Positions 7,222-15,096 of a stretch of DNA of 16,897 bases are shown here, piece by piece. Both the position numbers and the translations under genes were made by a program. The notes under the pieces are model-generated. The model was not told where the DNA came from, did not search any database, and saw only the letters and a list, made by a program, of their open reading frames with translations. Source of the stretch: an uncultured Arcanobacterium sp. (GTDB lineage: Bacteria; Actinomycetota; Actinomycetes; Actinomycetales; Actinomycetaceae); assembly GCF_947253055.1 (NCBI RefSeq), contig NZ_CAMXYE010000027.1, positions 1 through 16,897 on the forward strand. The letters are read 5' to 3'. Each line of letters opens with the position of its first letter. Position 1 is the first letter of the stretch.

Positions 7222-8061
7222 TTATTTATTCTTTCGCTCGGGGCGCCCCCAATTATCAAGGGCAGAAAGCAGAGCATTCTTCTCTATACAGCGCGAAAAA
7301 GAAATTTTTTCCGAAAGCATAATTAGAGAAGTGACGCATCCAGCTCGAAATATTTTTTGCGGAAAAGATGCCGGCAGTGCCAACAGCACCCCCAGAGCTC
7401 CCCCTAGCGCATTCGCTCCTAAATCACCCAACATAGTTTCTCCCCGCAAATCAGCCGGCAAACTTAAAACAGAAGCGGTGAGCAATGCTCCGGCGATCCC
7501 GGACGCACTTCCGGATAGACGCAATCCCGGCAAAGCCAGCAAAGTGACCACTTTTAGAGCACGCCCGGGGCGTAAATCAAATAAATTTATCAAATTTGCA
7601 CTGCCCGCTAGCAGCAGCGCATTAGCCAGAAATTCTCCTAGATATTTTTTCCCTATTTTCTGCATCGAAAGCAGCTGCATACTTCCTACTGTGGCTCCCG
7701 CCCCGATAAGGGCTATTTTTACCACGCCTGAAGTTATTTTCCCGTCCCGAAGTGCACGCAAATGCCCAGCAAGACCTTTCTCTTGCGTGGAAAATTTATC
7801 TTCATATTGATCGTCCAACCAGCCAGCAAAACTTCCCGCCGCCGTCATCACCAATGCTGCCCGCACAGGTGGGGCTGGAAGTATAGCCACTAAACCACTG
7901 CCGAGCGCACTCGCCGCCGCAAAACCGGCACGCAAAGATACCGGAGTACCCTGAAAAGAAGTTTTTTCCCAAGTAGAGCTGCTTAATAACGGATAAATAC
8001 TGCGCGCACCTCTATAGCCAAGTAAGGCACCAGCAGCAGCTTTTAAGGCATTTTTATTCAC
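7222..8061 (-). CDS. Membrane protein related to MraY/WecA polyprenyl-phosphate sugar-phosphate transferases, function unknown
   Basis: The 279-residue, highly hydrophobic product keeps recognisable parts of the MraY/WecA (glycosyl transferase family 4) fold. GWLDDQYEDK (80-89) holds the paired aspartates D83-D84, NLINLFDLRPGRALK (156-170) corresponds to the N-x-x-N-x-x-D loop, and LGDLGANALGG (211-221) to the GDVGS-type motif. Differences are clear: the usual DGLDGLA is replaced by DLRPGRALK, the MraY histidine cluster is absent, and it is shorter than MraY (about 320-360 residues). I recall this LRPGRALK variant as a conserved but uncharacterised subgroup. The GTG start overlaps the stop of the mctB-like gene by 4 nt (GTGA). 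Lying between SteB and MurJ, it may act on a polyprenyl-linked envelope precursor, as enzyme or binding protein. That is inference. Confidence 0.7.
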   Translation of the reverse strand: MNKNALKAAAGALLGYRGARSIYPLLSSSTWEKTSFQGTPVSLRAGFAAASALGSGLVAILPAPPVRAALVMTAAGSFAGWLDDQYEDKFSTQEKGLAGHLRALRDGKITSGVVKIALIGAGATVGSMQLLSMQKIGKKYLGEFLANALLLAGSANLINLFDLRPGRALKVVTLLALPGLRLSGSASGIAGALLTASVLSLPADLRGETMLGDLGANALGGALGVLLALPASFPQKIFRAGCVTSLIMLSEKISFSRCIEKNALLSALDNWGRPERKNK

Positions 8062-9044
8062 TGACTAGCTCCTGCACTCGGCAGTATCCCCGCTGGCACT
8101 ACTATGCGCGGACCGATTACATACGAAGCGGTATCCCCTAGACCATAGCGCACCGTTTTATCAGTAAATGCAGCCGCTAATGCAAGAGGGATATTGGCTT
8201 TTCCAATTGCTCGATGTAAAGAATCTACGGTAGAAACTTTATTATTATTCGTGCGTACTACGATTACTAAATCATGCTGTGAATTAGCATTACCGCCCAG
8301 CACAGTTGGCCCTTTTTCTCCTATTGCCGCTACCAACGCTGCATAAGTTTTTGCATCATAATCAAGTTGCGCTACCTTATCCGGATTTGTCGGCTCACTA
8401 TTAGGTGCAGGAGCATCCGGCACATCTGGAGAGAGGAAAATAATACTTTCAGCTGGCTTATCGCAGCCAGTCGAAATTTTCAGAAGCGGATCTTTACTAT
8501 CGGCGAGAATTTTTCCGATTTCCGCATTATTGCCGGCTGCTTTGCCTCCACGCGCTAATTGATTCAAAGCTGCTGCGAGTAGTGAATTTACTTCAGATGA
8601 TTTCATATCCTCCGCTATTAAAGGTGTTAGCGAAGCAGCTAGCTGAGTGCGCATTGTCTCTTTACTTTTATCCGTCCAAGCTGGATAGATTTCAATAATG
8701 CCATTTATAGTCGCTCCCGCTCCCTCTAAAGATTCTTTAGTGTCTTCTAAATATTCTTTTGGAGTATCCGGAAATACGATTACGGTAGTGCTACGGCCAA
8801 TAAGTGTGCCTTTGCTTAACTCGGGAGCCATATCGGCAATGGCGGATTCCTCTTGCGTATTTATTTTTTTCAATTCGCCTATTTCTGCCTTCAAAGCAGT
8901 GTTATCTTTTCGTAAACTACTGACTTCTCCGGAGAGAGCGTTGCCTATTGATCCTTGCAGTGGACCAGCCCCGAGAATTATGCCCGTGGCGAGAGCAAGA
9001 AATACGGCAACCAGAGAGACGATATGGTAGCGAAAATCAATCAT
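8058..9044 (-). CDS. MctB/SteB family membrane-anchored envelope protein
   Basis: The 328-residue protein starts with MIDFRYHIVSLVAVFLALAT, the hallmark of the actinobacterial MctB family (Rv1698), and has one N-terminal membrane segment (about 7-27). A short coiled coil follows (about 36-66, LRKDNTALKAEIGELKKIN), then an extracytoplasmic domain with alternating strands and helices. In Mycobacterium the homologue was linked to copper resistance. In Corynebacterium the homologue SteB works with SteA in cell separation and peptidoglycan hydrolase control. The sequence does not choose between these; the adjacent steA gene favours the division role. There is one cysteine (in TGCDKP) and no obvious copper-binding cluster of Cys, Met or His. 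It starts 9 nt after the steA stop and overlaps the next gene by 4 nt. Confidence 0.85.
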   Translation of the reverse strand: MIDFRYHIVSLVAVFLALATGIILGAGPLQGSIGNALSGEVSSLRKDNTALKAEIGELKKINTQEESAIADMAPELSKGTLIGRSTTVIVFPDTPKEYLEDTKESLEGAGATINGIIEIYPAWTDKSKETMRTQLAASLTPLIAEDMKSSEVNSLLAAALNQLARGGKAAGNNAEIGKILADSKDPLLKISTGCDKPAESIIFLSPDVPDAPAPNSEPTNPDKVAQLDYDAKTYAALVAAIGEKGPTVLGGNANSQHDLVIVVRTNNNKVSTVDSLHRAIGKANIPLALAAAFTDKTVRYGLGDTASYVIGPRIVVPAGILPSAGASQ

Positions 9045-9053
9045 CTTTACCGC

Positions 9054-10247
9054 CTAAAATATTCCTCGTAAGCAATGGAAAATATCTGATATCCATACAC
9101 GCATTAAGTCTAAGAGAATCTGCCCCATTGGAGTAACAATTATGGCTGCCCCAATTGCGAGAAAACCTGCCAGCACTAAAATAAATATCTGCAGATTCGA
9201 TATGCGATAGTGATAGAGCTGGGATACGCCTTTTGCATCTATTAATTTCGCCCCCACCTGAAGCCGAGTCAAAAAAGTAGAGGCCATCCCGGCGCGGCCT
9301 TTATCCAGATATTCAATCAAAGTGGAATGAGTGCCTACGGCTACGATTAACTCTGCTCCTTTTGCATCAGCGAGCAGCATCGCAATATCTTCGGAAGTAC
9401 CGGCGGCCGGAAATACTACATAATCCAACCCTAATTCTTGCACACGCTGCTGACCGGGAGCTTTCCCATTTCGGTACGCATGTACAATAATTTCCGCCCC
9501 GCAGCGCAGCGCCGAATCAGACACCGAATCCATATCCCCAATAATAATATCGGGAGTATAACCAGCTTCAAGTACCGCATCTGCACCGCCGTCTACCCCC
9601 ATAATTACCGGCCGATATTCGCGGATATAGTGGGCGAGCGCTATTAAATCTTCCTTGTAGCGATACCCGCGCACTACTATAAGCACATGCTTATCTACCA
9701 GCGAAGTGGCAATTTTTGGTACACCCACGCCACCTAAAATAAGATCCTGCTCTTTTTCCATATATTCCATAGTGTTAGCAGCGAAAGCTTTAAACTGATC
9801 TTTCATTCCAGCCCGCGCCCGCACTAAATCAGCAGAATTCAATTCTTCATTCTGTTCGACGCCAGTGGCTATTAATTCCCCATCTCTATAAACTTTTCCG
9901 CCCGACGCAAAAGAAATTATTGCCCCTTCCGGGATATCCATAATTTCCGCGCCCAGATTGTCAATTAAAGGAATACCCGCTGCCAGCAAAATACTGGGGC
10001 CGAGATTCGGATAACGCCCGGAAGTGGAGGGAGCAGCATTTAAGACTGCAGCTGGTTGGCATTCCACTAGTGCTTCCGCCGATACTCGGTCTATATCGGT
10101 GTGGTCAATTATGGCGATTTCCCCTGCTTTTAAGCGCTTTGTAAGATTTTTGGTGCGCTTATCTACCCGGGCTATCCCTTCCGCATCTTGCAACACAATT
10201 GCGGAATCTTTTTTCCGCAATTTTGCCAGTAATTTCTCGACTATCAC
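9054..10247 (-). CDS. steA: SteA, thiamine pyrophosphokinase-like cell-division membrane protein
   Basis: The 397-residue product matches actinobacterial SteA (Rv1697 type). An N-terminal domain (about 1-180) is followed by a region resembling the catalytic domain of thiamine pyrophosphokinase, with MGVDGGADAVLEAGYTPDII (216-235) and GDMDSVSD (237-244). One membrane helix lies near 351-375, and a tail of about 20 residues ends the protein. In Corynebacterium SteA and SteB regulate daughter-cell separation through the RipA hydrolase; whether the kinase-like fold is catalytic is unclear. The location beside the mctB/steB-like gene supports the same pairing here. The start is GTG, 4 nt after the recN stop, with GAGGTG upstream. 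An authentic thiamine pyrophosphokinase is unlikely because of the extra N-terminal domain and the membrane helix. Confidence 0.87.
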   Translation of the reverse strand: MIVEKLLAKLRKKDSAIVLQDAEGIARVDKRTKNLTKRLKAGEIAIIDHTDIDRVSAEALVECQPAAVLNAAPSTSGRYPNLGPSILLAAGIPLIDNLGAEIMDIPEGAIISFASGGKVYRDGELIATGVEQNEELNSADLVRARAGMKDQFKAFAANTMEYMEKEQDLILGGVGVPKIATSLVDKHVLIVVRGYRYKEDLIALAHYIREYRPVIMGVDGGADAVLEAGYTPDIIIGDMDSVSDSALRCGAEIIVHAYRNGKAPGQQRVQELGLDYVVFPAAGTSEDIAMLLADAKGAELIVAVGTHSTLIEYLDKGRAGMASTFLTRLQVGAKLIDAKGVSQLYHYRISNLQIFILVLAGFLAIGAAIIVTPMGQILLDLMRVWISDIFHCLRGIF

Positions 10248-10251
10248 AGTT

Positions 10252-11943
10252 CTACACCTCTGTACCTGCGTCTTTTAATAATTCTGCGGCGTGAATACGC
10301 GCCGCTACCGAATCACTATGCCCAGAAAGCATCCGCGCCAGTTCTTTTTCACGAGCTTCTCCCTTTACTTCCTGTACCTCAGTGATACCGGCGCGCGGAT
10401 TTATTTTTTCTACTACGATCTGGCATCCCGCCCACGACGCTACCTGCGGAAGATGTGTAACCACCAATACCTGTGATTTTTCTGCTAACTGCGCTAAACG
10501 TTTCCCTACGGCGAGGGCGGCTTTGCCTCCTATACCGGCATCTATCTCATCAAAAATAAAAGTATGATCTATTATTTCTTGCGCACCCGCTAGTACTACT
10601 TCTAATGCCAGCATTATGCGGGATAATTCTCCTCCAGAAGCTATCTGATTAAGTGGCCCGGGGGCAGCTCCCTGATGTGGCACCAATAAAAATTCCACGC
10701 TATCGCAGCCTACACTATTAAGACGCACCGGCTGCACGGCAATTTCCAATCGCGCATCTTTCATAGCCAACGCCTGTAACTCCGCAGTGACCGCCTTGCT
10801 CAATAGTTGCGCCTGGCGCTGGCGAATTTCAGAAATTTCCTGCCCATATTTTTCTACCAGTTCATACTGTGAATTAGTGTGGGTGGTGAGTTCATCTAGG
10901 TAGGCTTGCGGATCTGCTAGGCTGGCTAATCTTTGCTCCGCTTTGCTTTTTTTCGCTAGGATTTCCGGAATACTCATGCTCAATTCCTGCTGCAGATCCC
11001 GTAATTCAGCTCGGCGTGCATAAATTTCATCTAGATGCTGCGGATCGGCTTGTAAGGATTCTAAAATTTCGCCAGTTTGATTCAGAATTTCGGCAGCTAA
11101 TTCTGAAGTACTACGTAGCGCGGCAGCCATTTTCCCGATCTCAATATCGCCAGTATACTCGAGTTCGCTAGCGGCCTTATCCAATAATTCTAATGCCCCC
11201 AATTCTCCGTTATTTCCATCTAAAAATAGGCGCGCATTATTTAACGAAGAGCGCAGCACTTCGGTATTTTGCAGACGCATTGCTTCTTGTTTGAGTGTTT
11301 CATCTTCACCAGCTTGGGGTGCGACTTTCTCTATTCTTTCTAATAGAGCAGTCAAAGCTATTTTTTCGCTCCCGATATCTTGACTAGCCGTTTGCGCCGT
11401 TTTTAATTCTTGCTGCAGCCGCAGATATTCCTCCCACGCCTGCGTATATTGCTGCCACAGCAGCGTACTTTTTAATCCAGCATAAGTATCAAGGGCGGAT
11501 AAATGCGCACTCGATTTCATTAAACGCATCTGGTCAGCTTGCCCATGCACGGTAAATAATTCTGCCGCTAATTCAGCAAGTAAAGAGGCAGGTACGGAGA
11601 CTCCTCCTGCATAGGCTCGCGAACGCCCGGTACGTAGTAATTTCCGGGCCGTAATTATCACAGCTTGCCCCGCAGTTTTTTCTACTTCCCCGCCTGCTTT
11701 TTCCACTATTTCGATAGCCGGAGAATCTGGAGCTACGCTAAATATTCCTTCTACGAAAGCTTCTTCAGCTCCCGTGCGAATTTTGGAAATATCCGCTTTC
11801 CCACCTAATAAAAGATGTAAAGAAGTTAAAGCCATGGTCTTTCCGGCTCCCGTTTCTCCGGTAATAGCCGTCATCCCCGCCCGCAAATCTAAATGTGCTT
11901 GCGCAATAACTCCTAAATTACGGATAGTAATTTCTTCAATCAC
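10252..11943 (-). CDS. recN: DNA repair protein RecN
   Basis: RecN is an SMC-like ATPase that gathers and protects broken DNA ends during recombinational repair. The 563-residue product has the N-terminal half-ATPase with Walker A GETGAGKT (29-36), a long central coiled-coil region (about 160-390) rich in Gln, Glu, Leu and Ala, and the C-terminal half with signature IASGGELSR (434-442), Walker B FIFDEIDAG (462-470) and the VVTHLPQVA switch block. Length is normal for RecN (about 550-590). The GTG start overlaps the nadK stop by 8 nt. The nadK-recN pair is a common actinobacterial arrangement. No SOS (LexA) box is evident directly upstream, which fits its position inside a longer transcript, so damage induction here would need an outside or internal promoter I cannot see. 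Confidence 0.96.
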   Translation of the reverse strand: MIEEITIRNLGVIAQAHLDLRAGMTAITGETGAGKTMALTSLHLLLGGKADISKIRTGAEEAFVEGIFSVAPDSPAIEIVEKAGGEVEKTAGQAVIITARKLLRTGRSRAYAGGVSVPASLLAELAAELFTVHGQADQMRLMKSSAHLSALDTYAGLKSTLLWQQYTQAWEEYLRLQQELKTAQTASQDIGSEKIALTALLERIEKVAPQAGEDETLKQEAMRLQNTEVLRSSLNNARLFLDGNNGELGALELLDKAASELEYTGDIEIGKMAAALRSTSELAAEILNQTGEILESLQADPQHLDEIYARRAELRDLQQELSMSIPEILAKKSKAEQRLASLADPQAYLDELTTHTNSQYELVEKYGQEISEIRQRQAQLLSKAVTAELQALAMKDARLEIAVQPVRLNSVGCDSVEFLLVPHQGAAPGPLNQIASGGELSRIMLALEVVLAGAQEIIDHTFIFDEIDAGIGGKAALAVGKRLAQLAEKSQVLVVTHLPQVASWAGCQIVVEKINPRAGITEVQEVKGEAREKELARMLSGHSDSVAARIHAAELLKDAGTEV

Positions 11944-12904
11944 GATTTTCTTTTCCTATCTCAGAAATCGCAGCTGCAGCAGTTTCCGGAGAGCTAGGTA
12001 TTGCTTTAGAAATCTGTTTCGCAGTTTGGGAAGAAATTTTGGAAGAAGTTTGGGCCGGAGCGGGAATGACCGACGGTTGCCAGCTGCGCCATCCAGCTAC
12101 TGGCAAATTAAATTTTGCCACTAAGCGCTCCGAAAAAGGAGCATCATTTACTCTCGCTAGTAGCACCGGCTCTTTTCCGTATCGGGCAGTTACTATCGAA
12201 TCCGCTGGCACTGGAATCAAACGCCGTCCGTCGCACCAGACGTCTGCTAATTCCGAACGAATATGCATTTTCAATTCGGAATTTATTCCTACCACCATCG
12301 GACGCGTAAAAAGAGCGTGCGCCGCAATCGGCACCATAAGAATTGCTTCTACATCTGGCCAAACAATGGGGCCGCCAGCCGAAAAATTATAAGCAGTGGA
12401 ACCAGTCGGGGTAGAAAAAAGTACTCCGTCGGCTTTAAAAGAAGAAAGGCCTCGCCCATCTACCGCTAAATCAGTCTCAATCATTCGGCAAGAAGCTTCT
12501 TTTTCTACCGATACTTCATTTAATGCCCAGCCTGATATCAACGAGCCATCTGGAAACGCAACCGTAATATCTATGGTCATGCGCTTTTCAACGCTCCAAT
12601 TTCGCTCTTTTAAGGCAGCGGCTACTTCCCGAATGGAGCTGGGGTCGGCTTCCGCTAAAAATCCTACATGCCCGTAATTTATCCCTAAAATAGGTAGCTC
12701 GCGCCCCCGCGCTATTTCTGCAGCTCGCAGTATCGTACCATCGCCTCCGAATACCACCAGCAGTTCTGCTTCGCTTATATCATCGCCGTCATCCACCATT
12801 TTCACATCGAAACCAATATCCTGCATCCCTTTTCGGAATGCAGCCACTGATTCTTTTATATCCAAGCGATATGCGTGCGTAAGCAGAGCGATAGAGCGAG
12901 TCAC
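11936..12904 (-). CDS. nadK: NAD kinase
   Basis: This enzyme phosphorylates NAD+ to NADP+ in the cytosol. The 322 residues carry VFGGDGTILRAAE (51-63) with the GGDGT nucleotide motif, GINYGHVGFLAE (74-85, the NxGxxGFL motif), NE at 129-130 and FSTPTGSTAYNFSAGGPI (163-180), all diagnostic of the family. Residues beyond about 272 are an extra tail of roughly 50 residues rich in Ala, Ser, Pro and Lys. It looks disordered and lies outside the catalytic fold, and I find no motif in it. The GTG start overlaps the tlyA stop by 4 nt (GTGA) and the gene overlaps recN by 8 nt, so translation is probably coupled through tlyA-nadK-recN. Confidence 0.96.
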   Translation of the reverse strand: MTRSIALLTHAYRLDIKESVAAFRKGMQDIGFDVKMVDDGDDISEAELLVVFGGDGTILRAAEIARGRELPILGINYGHVGFLAEADPSSIREVAAALKERNWSVEKRMTIDITVAFPDGSLISGWALNEVSVEKEASCRMIETDLAVDGRGLSSFKADGVLFSTPTGSTAYNFSAGGPIVWPDVEAILMVPIAAHALFTRPMVVGINSELKMHIRSELADVWCDGRRLIPVPADSIVTARYGKEPVLLARVNDAPFSERLVAKFNLPVAGWRSWQPSVIPAPAQTSSKISSQTAKQISKAIPSSPETAAAAISEIGKENRD

Positions 12905-13755
12905 TTCGGTTCTCCTTCCCCCGCTTTCACCCCAACTGAGTTAGCCGGGCCAGCCAGAATTGCTTCTTCAATCATGCCATGAATTGCTTGCTTACTCGCA
13001 GTTTTCCCAGTTTTTTTCATATACAAGAAATACTCCACATTACCTTTAGGGCCCGGAAGTGGAGAAGGCACTGCTGCCAGCACTTCCAGACCCTGGGCAG
13101 TGGCATGTTCTGCTACTTTTTCCACAGCTTGATAATGTAAGTTAGTATCTCGAACCACGCCACCGGCGCCGATATTTTCTCTCCCTACTTCAAACTGTGG
13201 TTTTACCATAAGTAAAAAATCGGCAGTATCGCTCGCAGCAGCTATTAAAGGTGGAATCACTAAAGTGAGAGATATAAAAGACAAATCTCCTACTACTAAC
13301 TGGGGAGCTGGAGCTACGAGCTGCGGATCGAGATTACGTATATTCATACGTTCAATCACTTCTACCCGAGTATCTTCCCGCAAGCGCCAAGCTATTTGCC
13401 CGTAGCCTACATCTACGGCTACTACTGAAGCAGCGCCCCGGCGTAAAAGCACATCGGTAAAACCTCCGGTAGAAGCGCCGGCATCTAAAGCACGAATTCC
13501 GGAAATCTGCGGACCCGCTGCTCCTAAGGCATCTAAAGCACCAATAAGCTTATAAGCACCGCGGGAAGCATAGGGGGTTGCATCGGCATTTTTCACGACT
13601 AAGGGTTGCGCAGGATCCATTTGCCGAGAAGGTTTAGTGACGGGGAGCCCCGCTAAAAACACTTTTTGCTCTTGAATGAGCTCGGCAGCAGCGGCGCGCG
13701 AGCGAGCTAAACCGCGACGCACTAATTCTGCATCAACTCGTATCAATCGCCCCAT
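12901..13755 (-). CDS. tlyA: TlyA family rRNA (cytidine-2'-O)-methyltransferase
   Basis: TlyA methylates the ribose of cytidines in 16S and 23S rRNA (C1409 and C1920 in M. tuberculosis), which makes ribosomes sensitive to capreomycin. The N-terminal S4 RNA-binding domain covers about 3-60 (IRVDAELVRRGLARSRAAAA). The FtsJ/RrmJ-type methyltransferase follows, with the SAM site LDAGASTGGFTDVLLRRGA (90-108), VDVGYGQ (114-120) and VVGDLSFISL (154-163). The catalytic K-D-K-E set is present as K69, D157, K185 (MVKPQFE) and E241. The 284 residues are slightly longer than mycobacterial TlyA because of a short C-terminal tail. The ATG follows the stop of the 51-aa gene directly (TAGTATG), and no good ribosome binding site is seen, which points to translational coupling. 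Haemolysin annotations for this family are historical and unlikely to be the function. Confidence 0.94.
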   Translation of the reverse strand: MGRLIRVDAELVRRGLARSRAAAAELIQEQKVFLAGLPVTKPSRQMDPAQPLVVKNADATPYASRGAYKLIGALDALGAAGPQISGIRALDAGASTGGFTDVLLRRGAASVVAVDVGYGQIAWRLREDTRVEVIERMNIRNLDPQLVAPAPQLVVGDLSFISLTLVIPPLIAAASDTADFLLMVKPQFEVGRENIGAGGVVRDTNLHYQAVEKVAEHATAQGLEVLAAVPSPLPGPKGNVEYFLYMKKTGKTASKQAIHGMIEEAILAGPANSVGVKAGEGEPK

Positions 13756-13756
13756 A

Positions 13757-13912
13757 CTAAATGCGCGCCCGATTCAAGCGTTTTGTAAGTTCCAGATGCA
13801 CCGCTTCCAGTATCTCTACCTGTTCATCGGCGTTTACCTCAGAAATTTTTTCTAAAGCCTCTGCCACATCCAGAGGTGGAGCAGGCTTAGCTGCTTCTTT
13901 TTCCGGTACCAA
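13757..13912 (-). CDS. Small conserved actinobacterial protein upstream of tlyA (51 aa, Rv1693-like position)
   Basis: Between the HAD phosphatase and tlyA the minus strand holds a 51-codon frame that starts at TTG (13910-13912) and ends in TAG one base before the tlyA ATG. A stop codon lies just upstream in frame and there is no other start, so the TTG is forced. It is supported by AGGA seven bases before it. The product begins VPEKEAAKPAPPLD, has an acidic middle (EALEKISEVNADEQ) and ends in a likely amphipathic helix EILEAVHLELTKRLNRARI. Spacing, size and the VEILEAVHLEL pattern resemble the tiny protein that sits between the phosphatase and tlyA in other actinobacteria (Rv1693 in M. tuberculosis). 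Function is unknown. Its placement suggests it may assist or couple translation of TlyA. Confidence 0.72.
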   Translation of the reverse strand: MVPEKEAAKPAPPLDVAEALEKISEVNADEQVEILEAVHLELTKRLNRARI

Positions 13913-14055
13913 TTTCTTTTCCTACCTTTACTTCCCTACTCCAGCTTTTATCTATACGTATTTTCTCTATATAGTTACTTTAGTTTCTATCACACATAGA
14001 TTTCAGGTGTAGCCAAATTTTTCTCCCGGCCTTTCATCGACGATTATGCCGATGA
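13913..14055 (-). promoter_or_regulatory. 143-nt spacer between HAD phosphatase gene and the tlyA group, possible internal promoter
   Basis: This is the longest break in the 16520-4905 block. It is AT-rich toward the 51-aa gene, with TATATAG near 13974. On the minus strand TGAAAT and TAAAGT lie 17 nt apart, a weak promoter-like pair. I see no clear terminator. The direct repeat GATTATGC occurs beside the phosphatase stop. An internal promoter for the 51-aa gene, tlyA, nadK and recN is plausible but not shown. Confidence 0.25.
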
Positions 14056-15096
14056 TTATGCAGAACGCTGTACTTGGAAATCTGGCAAAGCAATTTGCCC
14101 ATCTGTACTCGCGTTATCCGTATAATCCCAAACTGCGCAAGTAGCGGCACGATACTGCGGCAAACTTATTACTGGCGAATTTTCAGCATGGTAGATTACT
14201 CCATCTATTTCTAAAATCCCCGCTTTTACTTCTGCGCTATGACCAGCACACTCCCAGGTTGCCGCTTTCTTCTCCACTTTTGGCATCGGCATATGTAAAT
14301 CTTGCAAATCGATACCGAGGAAACTGGGGCGTTCCAGCGGAGTAGCCTGCATAATATCCCGGGCGCTCGACACTCCCGTCAATACATGTAAGGAAGCATA
14401 GCCTGCTCTATTCGCCCCAATAATATCGGTATCTAACCTATCTCCCACGGCAAGTGGGCGCCGCGCAGATATTTTTCTAACTGCATATTCATACATAAAC
14501 GAATTTGGTTTTCCAGAGACTATCGGCTCACTACCAGTAGCATTGGTGACTGCTGCCACGAGCGATCCATTGCCAATCATCTCTCCCCGCTCACGCGGTA
14601 AAGTAGCATCTAAATTAGTAGCAAAATGCTTTGCACCAGCTTTAATAGCTAATACGGCTTCCGAAAGCTCTACCCATGAAGCAGTTTCACTCAGACCTTG
14701 CACTACCGCTACCGGATTATCAGCAGCCGAATCCACCAGTTCATATCCGGCATCTTGCAAAGCTTCCCAGACGCCCTGCCCTCCGATTACATATAATTTG
14801 CTACCGGGAGCACAGTGAGCACGTATCTGCTCAGCGGTGGTCAGAGCAGAATTTATTACTTCTTCTTCTTTAGCAGCAATACCTATCGCATTCAAATGTG
14901 CGGCTACCACCGCAGGTGGGCGAGCCGAGTTATTAGTAATAAATCTAAGTTCTGCCCCACTTGCTACCGCCTTTTCCAAAGACGCTGGCGCATGGGCAAT
15001 AGCTGATTTTCCTCTATAGCAAACTCCATCTAAATCAAGGAGTAAGGCGTCATAATAAACCGCTAATGGCTGCGGGCAATCGAGTAGATAAGCCAC
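14056..15096 (-). CDS. HAD-superfamily (IIA) phosphatase, Rv1692/NagD-like
   Basis: The 346-residue cytosolic phosphatase carries all HAD motifs: DLDGV (21-25, nucleophile D21 and acid/base D23), ITNNSARP (53-60), GKPN (195-198, motif III lysine) and GDRLDTDI (218-225, metal-binding acids). The large C2-type cap between motifs II and III is that of the NagD/AraL/PGP group. The M. tuberculosis homologue in the same position, Rv1692, acts on glycerol-3-phosphate in glycerophospholipid recycling, so that is the most likely substrate type; I infer it from gene position and length (353 against 346). A C-terminal region of about 80 residues after the HAD core (from about 262) is consistent with that subgroup. 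The GTG start overlaps the stop of the TPR gene by 1 nt (TAGTG), so expression is probably coupled. Confidence 0.86.
   Translation of the reverse strand: MAYLLDCPQPLAVYYDALLLDLDGVCYRGKSAIAHAPASLEKAVASGAELRFITNNSARPPAVVAAHLNAIGIAAKEEEVINSALTTAEQIRAHCAPGSKLYVIGGQGVWEALQDAGYELVDSAADNPVAVVQGLSETASWVELSEAVLAIKAGAKHFATNLDATLPRERGEMIGNGSLVAAVTNATGSEPIVSGKPNSFMYEYAVRKISARRPLAVGDRLDTDIIGANRAGYASLHVLTGVSSARDIMQATPLERPSFLGIDLQDLHMPMPKVEKKAATWECAGHSAEVKAGILEIDGVIYHAENSPVISLPQYRAATCAVWDYTDNASTDGQIALPDFQVQRSA

Noticed and set aside
7218..7277. A longer MurJ start giving 20 extra residues and a 56-nt overlap with the upstream gene
   Set aside because: The extra residues do not look like the MurJ N-terminus, and ATG 7217 or GTG 7220 next to the upstream stop gives a standard MurJ beginning and normal gene spacing.
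7331..7810. A 159-codon plus-strand frame opposite the MraY-like gene
   Set aside because: Pro/Ala/Ser/Arg-rich composition is what the reverse of a hydrophobic membrane protein gene gives; no domain or start signal.
9054..10247. Thiamine pyrophosphokinase as the function of the steA product
   Set aside because: The GDMDSVSD motif is shared, but the extra N-terminal domain, C-terminal membrane helix and the adjacent mctB/steB-like gene fit SteA.
12901..13755. Haemolysin or cytotoxin role for TlyA
   Set aside because: S4 plus FtsJ methyltransferase domains with a complete K-D-K-E set point to rRNA methylation; no secretion signal or membrane segment.
13761..14012. An 83-codon plus-strand frame over the 51-aa gene and the spacer
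   Set aside because: The minus-strand 51-aa frame has the right strand, a ribosome binding site, spacing to tlyA and a family-like pattern; the plus frame has none of these.
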